Assembly: GCA_032622095.1 (NCBI GenBank)
Contig: CP136064.1
Coordinates: 147,314,864-147,378,863 of the forward strand
Reading direction: 5' to 3'
Length of the DNA: 64,000 bases
Source: Siphonodentalium dalli
Lineage: Eukaryota > Mollusca > Scaphopoda > Gadilida > Siphonodentaliidae
The notes under the pieces were generated by a model. The model was given only the letters and a program-made list of their open reading frames with translations, was not told the origin of the DNA and made no database searches. The position numbers and the translations under genes are program-made. Of this stretch, positions 1 through 12,473 are shown in pieces. Every line of letters begins with the position of its first letter. The stretch's first letter is position 1.

Positions 1-3000
1 AAAATAGAGCCACGTTACTGCCTCGATATGGCATGATAAGAGTAGCGGATCATTTTGAAATCATAGGATGGTCACAATATATATATAATGCTATACCTTC
101 AAAATAATATTTAGTTTTCACAAACTGAATGGTTGTAAATTTGTAAAAACAATGATACCAAATTGGTTGTAGTACTCGTTATTACACTGACTTGTACTTA
201 CATAAATACACAACAAACGAACAGTTTATTTGTTAACTTTGCGCAGACAAGTGATCATCAACTTAGCAACCCGTGAACCGATTGGATAGCTCTGATCAGC
301 GATCACCTCTCAACTTATGATTGGTTATTTCTTTTGTAACTTTGGCTTGCCGTGATTCAATATATTGTGAATCACTCACGGGCAAAGGTTTGACCGTAAG
401 CAATCTACAATAATCAACAGTAGATCTTTGTGAAATTTGCGAGATTTTGTTAGCTCATCGTTTCATAGTACCGGCGTTATCACTAATCACAATATGATAG
501 CACGCATTGTAACTTCCCCATATAAATTGTTGTCAGTTATTTTAGCTCTATATACATGTCCGTCTAATTTGAACTGGTATTCAGATAACACTGATAACGG
601 GTGAATGGGAGCAGAGTGGTGAGTTAGTTTTTTCTAAGTTTTACAGCTGCGTTTTAGGGGTTTCACCTCTCGACCAGTCTAAGGTATTACAATAATACGG
701 CAAAATTGTCCCTGTACTATGAAACCACTGTGATAGTTAACACAAATTTGTAATTACAAATTAATAAATACAATTTGTATTTACAGGTATAAAATTGTTC
801 ATAGTATTGACCCCTGATTGGGATTCCGGGTCCTGCCAACTTTCGGTGCGACTGGTGCGACTCCCGCACTGTATACCTGTATCCTCTTGTGTCAGAATTT
901 TGATAGTCACAGCACTGTCAATTTCAACGAATGAAAACAAGTAATAGCCGACAGCTCGAAGAGGCAGCGAAGAGACAGCTCATATGTCACAATTTAGTGG
1001 AAAATATCAATGATTAAGCCGGTTTTCGCAGATTTAGAACTTGTCCGTTCACATAGCAACCGAAGTCAGACAATTTCAGCACTAGTACACACCTGTATAC
1101 TGTGTATAGCTTACATTTTCCCCACAAAAATACAATTGCGTTTTCAGCGGAAAAGCGTAAGAAGGAACCCCTAAGCTGATAATAAATACTCTTTATTGAA
1201 CATCAGTACACCTTTAAGTCATATGATGCCATAGGCCCCTATCGCATGATCCCCTTTAATTTGTCTTAGGTCAAAGGCACCTGTCACATGACATTCCTCG
1301 GGTTAATTAAAACCTGTGTAACAATTTTTCAGCTCCATGGGTTCAACTATTTCAGGTACCGGTATGTGTTTATCTAATTAAATTTAATCATGAATAATTA
1401 GTGCCCTTTTAAGACATCTGATCATTCTGTGATTCTGATGTCAATGGCAAATATCCTGATTTAATTGACAAACAAACAGAATTGGGTGGTATAAGTATAG
1501 ATAACAGTACTTTTTATTAACAGCATCCGTTTGCCCTACCAGCATCATATCAATTCAGCAGGACCCACCAACAGCATAACAAATTAGCTGGACCATTTAA
1601 CCAGGGGTGAATAATCCATCTATTGAGGAACATACCCAGCATGTGCTTATATCCCAGACATTATCAGCAGTGTCTATGCCATATACAGGGACATAAGGAA
1701 AGAAACAAATGGATTACAAAATAATTAGCCTTCATTATCTTTATTTTTCCAATACCTAGAATAATACATGTATGCTATGTATGTTTTTGGTTGATGTGCT
1801 AGGCTTATTTTCAGGTGCATGTGACATCCCAGACAACCCCCATTCATTTGAAGAAGAATAACAATGGGCATTAGTTGAATCTTGCCTTCAACTTTATGAA
1901 AAATTTTAATCTAATGTTATGGAATTTATCCTTATTTATAGCCACACATACTCACATTGTGTGTGAACTTTTGAGTTTTTGCATACTGCATTGTAATCTC
2001 CAACACTTGAAAACTACTACACGTATCTTATTTACTTGCTTTGCATCAAGTTAGTCCATAGCCAATGTGCTTTTTTTTAATATCAGTACCAATTGCACAT
2101 TAAACATTAAATAAAAAAATAGAAGGGTTCTTAAACTATCAGGGTGTATACAGATGTAAGTCAGGAGAAATACATCTGCTAATTTTGAAAAGATTTGGCA
2201 CCTAATTTAACAGAGATAAAAATAATGTGACAAGAAATTAGAGCTGAGCTGAGTACAATGTTATATATTTTATATTTGGGGGGGGGGGGGGCAATACAAT
2301 TAGTATGGGTGTATGGATATCTGAATATAACTAGGGGATGGTGGGTTACCGTAAACAAAGGCCTTATATATATTAGTTTATTTTATTTTATTATTTGGAT
2401 CTTAGCATTTCTTATTTAAATGATGCCAATTCACCACAATTGACGATTCAATGTTCCAGTATGTGTTAACTGTGGACTGGGTTATACTATAAACTAAACA
2501 TATAAGTTATAGTTTTTTTGAATTTATCTCTGTTTTTAGTGTTTATTTTTTTATCACCCCCCCCCCCCAATCCTCATGGTTACCTCGCCCACCACCTCGA
2601 CATTGCTCCAACACCACTATTACTTCTATGCATGGCATTGTTTGAGATCGTATGCATAAAACGCCATCAATTTGGATCGACTGACATATAGGCCTAATTC
2701 CGATAATTTAGCTGTCATAGTTTTTAGTAATATAGTCATAGTCATTGTAATGAGTGTTACTGTTAAAACAGTGTTAAAATAGACTCAACGAAAACAAATC
2801 GTAAATTTCGCTGAAAATGTTCATTATATCTAAATCTTCGGCGATTTACGGTAGCATATAATCCATGTAACGACATATTCACTGGTCCATGTTGCAGTTA
2901 GATCATATTATATAATTATTTAATTATATAGACTAATTCGTATGTTTTAATCGCTCGTTTTCGGCATGGTTTAAACTTGAAATGACAGCGCACTCAATCA

Positions 3001-3360
3001 CGTTGAATGTGACGTCATAAATTATTCGGTCGAGGTCATCAATCCAGACCTTCCCGGTTGGGGTTCCTTCTCACGCTCACCTTTTCAGCGCGGCAAGAAA
3101 TTCGCGAGTGATAACAGTCAGCCCACGAAATAACGTAATTTAATTACGGACGCAAGACATGACGGAATGAATATACCGGATCATTGCACTGAATACAAAC
3201 AATTAATAATAAATATTAAATATCAGCATAATCAGATTCATTCATACTGTATGAAGTCACTGCCGTGTATATTGTTGAATTTTGACGGCATGAAATTGGA
3301 CACGCGCGCATTTTTCTGCGGGGCATAAAACGACGGTATTTTAACGTCACAACAGATGAA
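1..3360. other. AT-rich stretch without a recognised gene
   Basis: I see no reading frame with coding character and no RNA gene. Landmarks are a 14-base G run at 2278-2291 and a 12-base C run at 2557-2568. A weak inverted pair lies at about 1148-1172 and 3056-3090; both carry GAAAAG, then CGTRAGAAGGAACCCC when read in matching orientation. Confidence 0.5.
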
Positions 3361-3366
3361 ATGGTA

Positions 3367-3510
3367 TGGGACCGTCGGGTTATGACGTTCAGATACTGGA
3401 GGGTATCACCCCCCCCTCCCCCCTGAATCCTGAATACGAGTTAATATTGGGGGGTGAATCCTGAATACGAGTTAATTTTGGGGGGTGAATCCTGAATACA
3501 TGTTAATAAA
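3367..3510 (+). repeat. Short tandem dispersed repeat after a C-rich run
   Basis: A unit containing CCTGAATACGAGTTAAT and GGGGGGTGAA is repeated about three times, directly after GGGTATCACCCCCCC. A related segment lies at 7140-7275. There the GGGTATCACC part and its flank (ACCGTCGG) are in inverted orientation, while the GAATACNAGTTAAT part keeps the same orientation. Function unknown. Confidence 0.6.
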
Positions 3511-3596
3511 TAATACATAGAAGTTACATAGACACATTATGATGCCGGTCGCGTTATGAGGCCGTTATGATACCATTAATGATACTTTAAGACCAG

Positions 3597-3850
3597 GGAC
3601 GTGGCTAGATGGTTTCCGTTGGGGGGTGTCCACCTTGGGAAATTCCAACTGCACCCCGCTCCTTGAGTCAGAATCAGACCGAAGACAAGTTTTGCATAAT
3701 TCCATTTGCACCCCCCCCCCTTCATTGCACCTCAGTGTTTAGGCCTAATATCCTATATCTTCATAAACCATGATTCTATATTCCCGGTATGAGAAAATTC
3801 AGATATTTTAACCTGAAACATTGCATAAATCCTAACATCTAGTGGTCTAA
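3597..3850 (+). repeat. Dispersed repeat family A, copy 1
   Basis: The head reads ACGTGGCTAGATGG, then TGTCCACCTTGG and TTCCAACTGCACC. The body reads GAGAAAATT, then CTGAAA-ATTGCATAAATCC and TAACATCTAG. The same order of blocks recurs at 9303-10215, with parts at 6672-7045 and 11690-11830. No coding capacity is visible. The family is unclassified. Confidence 0.6.
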
Positions 3851-3884
3851 CTCCATACACATGCACACGGCTACCCATATAAAA

Positions 3885-4215
3885 ATGTACCTGGGTAAAT
3901 CTTGGTGTTTACCTAGGTATACCCCTGATATACCACGGTACATATAGGTTTTACCCTGGTTCCACCCAGGTCACACCCAGGTTACACCAAGGTAAATCAG
4001 GGCTTTATATAGATTTACCCTGGTGTTTTCTATATATGTTAGGTATAAACCCCAGTTTACCCGGGTTTTTACGGATATAATTTAGAAAAACGCTGTCACA
4101 CCCGGGTATTTAGACCCAGGTTATCCGGAGTATTTACACCCAGGTATTTACACCAGGTTTTCGCCCAGGTATTTACTACAGTGTTCACCCGGATATATAC
4201 ACCTGTGGTATTTTT
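3885..4215. repeat. Cluster of ACCCAGGTA-type short motifs
   Basis: Many degenerate copies of ACCCAGGT or ACCTGGGT followed by TTTACACC lie in both orientations immediately before the 45-bp satellite. It looks like a decayed short tandem repeat. Confidence 0.55.
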
Positions 4216-4239
4216 TTAAACTATATAATCTGCACTTCA

Positions 4240-6670
4240 AATTACCATATTAACCAGTTCTATATTACAGCATCATTGGCGAGTAGTTACCTTATTAACC
4301 ATTCTATATTAAAGCATTAATTGACAGGTAGTTACCTTATTAACCCTTTCTATAGTAAGTAACATTGGTGAGTAGTTACAGTATTAACCCATTCTATATT
4401 GAAGCATCATTGACGTGAAGTTACCTTATTAACCCTTTCTGTATTAAAGCATCATTGACGTGTAGTTACCTTATTAACCCTTTCTATATTAAAACATAAT
4501 TGATGTGTAGTTACCATGTTAACCCTTTCTATATTATAGCATCATTGACGGGTAGTTGCCTTATTAACTCTGTATATACCAAAGTATCATTGTCGTGTAT
4601 AGTTACCTTATTATTCATTTCTATACTAAGTACCATTGGCGTGTAGTTACCTTATTAACCCGTTCTATATTAAAGCATTAAATGACAGGTAGTTACCTTA
4701 TTAACCCTTTCTATACTTAATATTATTGGTGGGTAGTTACATTATTAACCCTTTTCTATATTAAAGCGCCATTGGCGGGTAGTTACCTTATTAACCATTT
4801 TTGTATTAAAGCATCATTGACGTGTAGTTAGTTACCTTATTATAACCCTTTCTATATTAAAGCATCATTGACGTGTAGTTACCATATTAACCATTTCTAT
4901 ATTAAAGAATTATTGCAGGGTAGTTACATTATTAACCCGTTCTATACAAAGTATCATTGGTGAGTAGTTACCATATTAACCCTTTCTATATTAAATCATC
5001 ATTGACGTGAAGTTACCTTATTAACCCTTTCTATATTAAAGCATCATTGATGTGTAGTTACCTTATTAACCCTTTCTATATTAAAACATCATTGACATGT
5101 AGTTACCATGTTAACCCTTTCAATATTAAAGCACCATTGACGGGTAGTTGCCTTATGAACCCTGTATATACTAAAGTACCATTGTCGTGTAGTTACCTTA
5201 TTAACCCTTTCTATATTAAAGCATTAATTGACAGGTAGTTACCTTAAACAACCCGTTCTATACTAAGTATCATTGGTGAGTAGTTACATTATTAACCATT
5301 TCTATACTAAAGCGCCATTGACGGGTAATTAACTTATTAACCATTTTTGTATCAAAGCATCATTGACGTGCAGTTACCATATTATACCCCTTTCTATATT
5401 AAAGCATCATTGACGGATAGTTACCATATTAACCCTTTCTATATTAAAGCACCATTGGCGTGTAATTACCTTATTAACCCTTTCTATATTGAAGCAATAA
5501 TTGACAGGTAGGCCCTAGTTACCTTATTAACCCTTTCTATAATAAGTGTCATTGGTGATTAGTTACATTATTAACCCTTTCTACAATAAAGCATAATTGA
5601 CATGAAGTTACCTTATTAACCATTTCTGTATTAAAGAATTATTGACGTGTAGTTACCTTATTAACCCTTTCTATATTAAGACATCATTTACGTGTAGTTA
5701 CCATGTTAACCCTTTCTATATTAAAGTATCATTGACGGGTAGTTGCCTTATTAACCCTGTATATACCTAAGTATCAGTGTCGTGTAGTTACCTTATTAAC
5801 CCTTTCTATATTATGTATCATTGGCGGTTAGTTACCTTATTAACCCGTTCTATACTAAGTATCATTGACGTGTAGTTACCTTATTAACCCTTTCTATATA
5901 AAAGCATCATTGATGGGTAGTTACCTTATTAACCATGTTTGTATTGAAGCACCATTGGCGTGTAATTACCTTATTAACCCTTTCTACATTGAAGCAATAA
6001 TTGACAGGTAGGCCCTAGTTACCTTATTAAGCCTTTCTATAATAAGTGTCATTGGTGATTAGTTACATTATTAACCCTTTCTACAATAAAGCATCATTGA
6101 CATGAAGTTACCTTATTAACCATTTCTGTATTAAAGAATTATTGACGTGTAGTTACCTTATTAACCCTTTCTATATTAAGACATCATTTACGTGTAGTTA
6201 CCATGTTAACCCTTTCTATATTAAAGTATCATTGACGGGTAGTTACCGTATTAACCCTTTCTATACTAAGTATCATTGGCGGTTAGTTACCTTATTAACC
6301 CGTTCTATACTATTACTAAGTATCATTGACGTGTAGTTACCTTATTAACCCTTTCTATGTTAAAGCATCATTGACATGTAGTTATCATATTAGCCAGTTC
6401 TATATTAAAGCATCATTGACGGTAGTTACCATATTAACCCTTTCTATATTAAAGCACCATTGGCGTGTAATTACCATATTAACCCTTTCTATATTAAAAC
6501 ATCATTGTCGTGTAGTTACCCTATTAGCTCTTTCTATATTAAAGCATCATTGACGTGTAGAACTTTATCTTATTAACCCTTTCTTTATTAAAGCATTATT
6601 GACATGTAGTTACCTTATTAACCCTTTCTATATTAAAGCATCATTGACAAGAAGTTAAATTATTAACCTT
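4240..6670. repeat. 45-bp satellite array, about 54 units
   Basis: The unit begins GTAGTTACCTTATTAACC, continues CTTTCTATATTAAAG and ends CATCATTGACGT. Starts such as 4462, 4507 and 4552 are exactly 45 bp apart. Divergence between units is modest, with occasional 1-9-base indels. Because 45 is a multiple of three, the array stays open in one frame and gives a 15-residue repeated translation (CSYLINPFYIK...). That is a by-product of the period: the frame breaks at indels and has no flanking coding sequence. A centromeric, heterochromatic or transposon-borne role cannot be judged from one array. Confidence 0.95.
5449..6244. repeat. Higher-order duplication inside the satellite, 500-bp offset
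   Basis: Positions 5449-5744 and 5949-6244 match almost base for base at an offset of exactly 500 bp. The match includes a private GGCCCTAG insertion and the variants GAAGCAATAA and ACATCATTTACG. A second diagnostic variant, GTAGTTGCC, recurs at 4552, 5144 and 5739 (spacings 592 and 595, about 13 units). Together these show amplification in blocks rather than single units. Confidence 0.85.
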
Positions 6671-6671
6671 T

Positions 6672-7045
6672 CTATTATACGGGCAAGAGACCACGACACA
6701 CCGAGCTGACCATCGTTGTTCGGCCGGTGTGAGAAAATTTTGAAATTTGAACAAGAAAATCGCAAATCCTAGCATCGATGCAGACTGTCCTCAACTAAAG
6801 CTTTCATATTGTGTTGGACATTTCAAACCTCATACTCCCCTTCAGGTTGGAAAATTTTCCAACTGATGACCACAAGTTTGACCAAATGTAGTAAAATATT
6901 GTTAAACTTATTAGCATTTTTGTATTGGCCACAGGGGAGAGACAATGACACACCGGGCCGACCATGGTTCGGCCCGGTGTGCGAAAATTTTGTAATCCTA
7001 GCATCTAGACTGGCGTCAAGCATTTTTAGCATGTTTATGATGGCA
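6672..7045 (+). repeat. Dispersed repeat family A, copy 2
   Basis: It carries two body units (GACACACCG...GACCAT..., GTGYGARAAAATTTTG, AATCCTAGCATC), one near 6680-6775 and one near 6930-7015. Between them is the block TTGGAAAATTTTCCAAC followed by AGTTTGACCAAA, which also occurs at about 10155-10210. It abuts the end of the satellite. Short reading frames here are not credible genes. Confidence 0.6.
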
Positions 7046-7139
7046 CAGTGGTCGAATATGCCCAAGAAGCTATTATACCCACCCATTCACACAGATAACT
7101 AGCACAAAATATTACTTTGCGCCATCAAAACCTGCGTCC

Positions 7140-7275
7140 AAGATGTTTTGCTTGAACCCGAATACCAGTTAATTCGGGGGTATGAATCCCGCGTACGGCT
7201 TCAAAACACCCTGAATCCCGCGTACCGAAAAGGGGGGGGGGGGTGATACCCTCATACTGTTGAACCGACGGTATT
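7140..7275 (-). repeat. Partner of the 3367-3510 repeat, partly inverted
   Basis: Read on the minus strand it gives ACCGTCGG, CAGTATGAGGGTATCACC and a C run, matching the order seen at 3370-3420. The two segments lie about 3.8 kb apart and flank the satellite. Confidence 0.5.
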
Positions 7276-8445
7276 TTTTTTAAGGACGCCCGAGGGGCCG
7301 CCATCTTGGAACATCATTGCAATTAAAACTACAAAATGTTACTTTTCATATAGCCAACATAACAGTAAGCATTGTGTTAAGGCATCACATGGTTTATTCT
7401 TTGAACAATATTCATTACTTAAATCATAAATATTGTCGACCGGACTCGGGTTGCTATGCCATTCGGAAAATGGCGGAAATTACGTAAAACTGCACATTTT
7501 AGTTAGCCAGATCGCGAAAATAACATGACTCATCTCGTAAATGTCTACGTCATATATATATATATAGCCTATCACTAAATAAACTTTTCTTTAGTTTAAT
7601 AAATTAGTAAAAGCGTACACGTTCAAGTAAACTGTTAGGTGACGTCACGTACGGATATGTTGTATCCAAAGCGACGTCATATTGGCACGCACAGTTGCCC
7701 CGCGAAATTTCCCCAACTAAAATTTCATCCAAATTGAGAATAAGCATGGGCCAGTCGAACAATTGGGAGCCATGAAAGGGTGAAAGATGAGGGTGCAATA
7801 GGAAATTCAGAGGTAGACCCCACCCCTACCATCAGCAAGCAACTTTCATGTACGTAATTGGTTATAATAAATATTTATAGATAGCGGTAGGGGCCTATAC
7901 TGGTAATTAAATCTTAATTGACGCTCATATATATATATAAGTCAACACATATAGAGTTCTGAGTAGTGCAGGTCGTGACTGCACTTGGGCGTTATTTTTT
8001 TTACATGGATTCCAAAGCCATAATTTCTTGTTTAACCGTGTATGGGTTAATTTCCGCTACAGCTAGTGACTTGCCCGATCACCCTTGAATGCAGATGGGT
8101 ATTTGCTGCATGATATGATGTCCCTTTCCGTGGTCAGGCAGCTGGGGGAGGTGCGGTCGGTGGCTTTTTTTTGGGATTTTGCGTACCCACACAACATATT
8201 AACTTTGGATTGGAACTTTGGTCCATGCATACAGGTCTATTCTGCACGATAGCGGATGCCCCATCTCGCTCGGACCCCTGTGTGAGGTGCGAGCGGGTGC
8301 GGTCGGCTTTTAGTAAGACCCATAATACACACAAGATTAAATAATGAAATTCAACGGGGTTCACGGTTAGATAGTGATTGGCATTATTTGAAATAAGTAT
8401 CCTGAGTTAATCGGAAGGGTGATAAAATGATATATAAAACGTACT
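7276..8445. other. No gene recognised
   Basis: AT-rich sequence with short (TA)n runs near 7555 and 7930. Around 8150-8310 the block GGTGCGGTCGG occurs twice in a GC-richer patch. No reading frame is convincing on either strand. Confidence 0.45.
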
Positions 8446-8538
8446 TTGACGAAATAACGGAGATGTGTATATATGAAAGAATTTACAACACAACAAATTA
8501 AAAACCACTTCTTCAAACATCTCCGTTATTGCGTCAAT
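8446..8538. repeat. Stem-loop with 21-bp arms
   Basis: TTGACGAAATAACGGAGATG at 8446 is matched in inverse by CATCTCCGTTATTGCGTCAA ending near 8537. There is one mismatch in 21 and a loop of about 50 bases. It could be a small MITE remnant. Confidence 0.7.
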
Positions 8539-8646
8539 AATCCTAACCTCAATCCTAACCTCGCATGGCACGTGCATGTTATTTCGATTTGGTGTATTGG
8601 CTGCTATATATACGGCATGCAAATGAACGTGTTATATTAATATAAA

Positions 8647-8801
8647 GTTGTGTACAGTATGTGTTTTTCTTGTAAGAGTCAAGGTTGTGGTGAAAAGTCA
8701 TATATATTGGAATAGACGCGTATAGCGTCGAGTCTATATATATATAACTTTTCACCACAACATGGACGAGTACAAGAAAACACATACTGTATATACACAA
8801 C
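8647..8801. repeat. 155-bp inverted-repeat hairpin
   Basis: The left arm GTTGTGTA...CAGTATGTG, then TTGTGGTGAAAAGT, is mirrored by ACTTTTCACCACAA and CACATACTGTATATACACAAC. The centre is near 8716-8730 (GCGTATAGCGTC). Arms of about 65 bp carry a few mismatches and small indels. It is most likely a palindromic MITE; a transcribed fold-back RNA is possible but unsupported. Confidence 0.75.
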
Positions 8802-9300
8802 ATTGTATAATGACATCTGTATTGTCCATAAGTATGCATGTTTATCCAAAGTGATGTCACCCGGAGTCCCGATAACTTTTGTAAAAGTCATATTGGAGTC
8901 GATTCGGGTCCAATGTGATGAAGGATAACAAAACTTTTTATCATATGATGGCTTTTGCTTTTAAACAGTGTTAGTTAAGGGATGGATAATAAATCCAAAT
9001 ATTGGTATAAACTCTATGTTTAATTTCCAATCGTAAATTAACATTACTCAATCTCTAGCAATATAATAATATATATAAATGAAATGATTGGAAAGGAATT
9101 AAACAACAAACCGCGGGTTGCTTATATTTAGTTTTTGTTAACCGCCTGCAAACAGGGATCAAACTCAATATACATGTATAAGGCCTGTGGATTGTTGGTT
9201 AATCTCCTTTCTAAATATTGCGACAGGTTATATAATAATACTGAGATTTCTTAGATGGCCCCATGTAAAAAAAAAAATAGGTCGTCGCAGTGAGACTGTA
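8802..9300. other. No gene recognised
   Basis: AT-rich intergenic sequence. I see no repeat or reading frame worth naming. Confidence 0.4.
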
Positions 9301-9302
9301 TG

Positions 9303-10215
9303 CAGGAACGTGGCCAGATGGTTTTCATTGGGGGTGTCCACCTTGGTATTTCCAACTGCAACAGGTTAAACTCCATGTAATACCAATTGCACCTCACCCC
9401 TTGGCTTGAAATGTTCAAACTGGCATCATACAGCCTTGATTTTAGTTTATTTTAAAGAATATTAGTCTTTGTCTGACTTCCGAGACGGCAAGAGGACCCA
9501 CTGGGCTGACCAGTGCATGGGGAAAACATTTTAAATCTGATCCTGAAAACTGCAAAATCTTTGCATCTAGAAATCTAGAAGGCAAATTCATGCCTTGATT
9601 TTTTAAATAGATTGGCAGTTTTTAACTGCCCATCGGTGAGTTACCAGCACCCCCTCGTCCACAATGGGAGAAACATTTTAAATCTGCAAAAATCATTTTT
9701 AACTGACTACGCGGGAGAGGGACTATGACCGCACTTGGCCGCAATGTGAGAAAATGTTTTTTTTTAATTTGAACATGAAAACTGCAAAAACCTAGTATCT
9801 AGAGGTCTATTATTCGATTAGTCGATTATTCGATTTTTAACAAATTGATTAGCAGTTTTTGACTGGCCACCGGGGAAGAACCAAGACCCCTGATCCCAGA
9901 ATATTTTGGAACTTGAAAACTGCACAATCCTGGCATCTAGAGATGTAACTCAGGCAAATTCATACCTCGATTTAAAAAAATTAATTAGTAGTTTTTGACT
10001 GGCCACCAAAAGAGGGATCAGGACCCCCTCATAACCAGTGGTGAGTGGGAGAAAATTTGAAATCTGAACCTGAAAACTGCAAAATCCTACCATCTAGACT
10101 GGCACCAAGCTCTCCAAGTGTTTGATATTTGCGACCTGACACCCCCCCCCCCCAAGGTTGGAAAATTTCCAACTGATGGCCATTTCAGTCCACGAGTTTG
10201 ACCAAACGCAGGAAT
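9303..10215 (+). repeat. Dispersed repeat family A, copy 3, internally iterated
   Basis: The head (AACGTGGCCAGATGG, TGTCCACCTTGG, TTTCCAACTGCA) is followed by four to five body units. The units are marked by TGAAAACTGCAAAATC near 9544, 9774, 9914 and 10071, each followed by GCATCTAG or a variant and by GATTNNCAGTTTTTGACTGGCC. It ends in a C run and TTGGAAAATTTCCAAC. Unit spacing is about 140-160 bp with one partial unit near 9660. No coding capacity. Confidence 0.7.
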
Positions 10216-10253
10216 ATATATCACTGTTGGTATAAAAAAAAAATCCCCACTAA

Positions 10254-10458
10254 TTATCCATTTGTGGTGAAATTCTTGTACACGATTCTGCAAGTGCCGT
10301 CAGACTTCACGATGCGGATATAATAGGGAACGTGACCAATTCCATAATGACAACGCCGAGATGTTTCCAGTCTGTCTCGATATCTTCGGTAGATTAATCT
10401 GACGGAATAGCTGTTGACGGACCAAACATCACACTGACAGGTCTTCAATTTGGATGAT
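10254..10458 (-). CDS. Possible terminal exon, unknown protein
   Basis: I do not recognise the protein. Read on the minus strand, a plausible 3' splice site (TTTGCTGTCTCCAG) is followed by about 68 open codons ending in TAA. The translation (TCQCDVWSVN..., YRRYRDRLETSRRC, HVPYYIRIV) has balanced composition and several cysteines, and the stretch is richer in GC than its surroundings. No polyadenylation signal is visible close by and no partner exon was identified. It may be a host exon, an exon carried in a transposon, or chance. The case rests only on composition and the acceptor. Confidence 0.3.
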
Positions 10459-10484
10459 CTGGAGACAGCAAATGAGGCTAGCAA

Positions 10485-11685
10485 GACGCGATGAAATTAC
10501 TATAAGTCTGACTGTGGACAGATAATTTATTTGATGAAAACTGAAAGATGCTTTAATGATGTTTTGGAGGGCAAACGAAGAGGAAAATTAACATTGTCCC
10601 CGAAGTGCTTCGGTGTAGCGTTGTCATTGATGTGCTATCTCAGCCATATAAGGCTTCACCAATCTTGCGGAATGCCTTAGTTTGGCCGATGAATTGATAC
10701 AAGTTTCTACCACTTGTGTGTCATTCAATCAATTCTTATTTGCATCGTCTTTTCGTTTATTTCGAGATGGAATTCTTAATTAAATTGTGGTTTCTTAGAT
10801 TAAAGTATCCTTCTCTTAACTCTTATAGCGTCTAAAAACAATTTTGTCCAAAAACTAGAACCAGAACACCCGTGTCCCTCTAGTGATCAGTAGTCGTGGT
10901 GGTTATGTCGTTGGTTTCAACATATGTTATTGTAACAAACATATTGTACATTCTTCACGGTATGAAGGTGGAACAAATGAATGGTTAGAACAAGAGTTGT
11001 CCGTAATCTTAGAGATTATCATAAGCTATCTCCTACACATATGAAGTATTGAATGGTACCAAATACAGGTTGGGAAATGAAACTATCAGAGCAATTTCAA
11101 TCTATATTTGGTCTGAACTTTCCGACTATATATATTGAAAAGATTGATAAAAGTTGGGGTTCATGCCCATGACGAATCCAAATGAAAATCTCCTTAAACA
11201 CAAGGTAAACAAATTAAGTATCACAACAAACAATCTCGTCTTATTTTGTGTTTGAAATTTCTAACTGTCATACGATTCAATTAGGAAAAAACTAATTGTT
11301 GAGCAGTTTCACCAAAATTAGTAGGCTACTCCCACATTTGCAGGCCCGGTTTGAAATGAAGAGGATGAAATACCGCATGCCGAAATATGTCGCTTTGTCC
11401 TGACCATGAGTGCACTCGAATAATATTATGAATTTGTCTTGCCATGTGGCTCTGGAGCGAAAACTATATCCAACAGAATCGAGCTGAGGTTATATTTAGT
11501 CATGGTATGACACGTCCCACATCTATTGCCACGTTTTGCATGGCCCATATGCATGGCCACCAAATGAGTCAAATATAATTTGATCATAAAGTCATAAACA
11601 AAATTGAATATTTGTTATACATGGTAAATATAAATAGCGATTATGTCACTCCTGTGCAGAAGTTGAAAACATTCTGATGGAATTC
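10485..11685. other. No gene recognised
   Basis: AT-rich intergenic sequence. Read in all frames, nothing has coding character. Confidence 0.4.
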
Positions 11686-11689
11686 TTAG

Positions 11690-11830
11690 ACTCAATGACG
11701 TTGTAAGAGCGTTCCCGGTGGGGTGCCCAACTTGGAAGTTTTACCTGCACCAGGTCCCTGAATCAGACCCAATTCCCTAGTCCGGGAAATTCCGTTTGAT
11801 CCACCTCCTCCTCCGGCCGAAATTTTACAA
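11690..11830 (+). repeat. Dispersed repeat family A, head only (copy 4)
   Basis: GGTGGGGTGCCCAACTTGG, then GTTTTACCTGCACCAGG, then TGAATCAGACC, corresponds to the head blocks at 3615-3720 and 9320-9400. The iterated body units are missing. From here to 12470 I see nothing else. Confidence 0.5.
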
Positions 11831-12473
11831 CCATTGTAACACAAATTTTCCAACGGCTGCAATTGTTAAATCTTACACCCATGTGGCTGGAAATTGATGG
11901 TTAATTAAATCCCAAATTTTCACCAAAAATGACCCGACTTTTGTTCTAAAAACAATCACTTTCAAACTACATATTGGTTGGAAAAACTATCAATAAAATT
12001 TTGTGTTTCTTTGGGCACTTGGCGATACACCCAACGCCCCATTGTCGTGTCCCTGTGTTCTTAGTATAAAGCAAATCCGTGTATTAGTTTGTCAAGTATT
12101 TTTTCGAGCTATATCGAATGAACCAATATCGTAGATATGCTAGGTGTGGCTTTAAATTGACCGTTGAACATTATATTTGCCTTTATAATAACTCATTTTG
12201 CAGCTTTGGCATCAGTTCTGTCATCGACGTATATTATATAGATCGATGGTTCTGTGAGATGGAATTGTGTCTCCCGAATTACATGCAGATGTTCAGTTTG
12301 TGGCTCAGTCGGGAATGTTTTTCTTCTTCACCATTCACAGAGAGCTACACACATTAAATTACCGTCTTCGTGCTAACTCAATCACCCGTGCATGAACGTG
12401 CACAATGTACCGTGAATATGCACTGACCAGTATTCTGACTAATTGATGACGACTGATTAAACACACTATACTC

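Noticed and set aside
5047-6553. Repeated CSYLINPFYIK proteins in the satellite
   Set aside because: The 45-bp period keeps a frame open by arithmetic; indels break it and there is no surrounding gene structure.
4240-6670. CRISPR-like array
   Set aside because: Units are contiguous and 45 bp with no unique spacers; the genome is eukaryotic.
8579-8891. Cys/Tyr-rich minus-strand frames of 93 and 70 codons
   Set aside because: They read through the 155-bp hairpin and flanking (TA)n.
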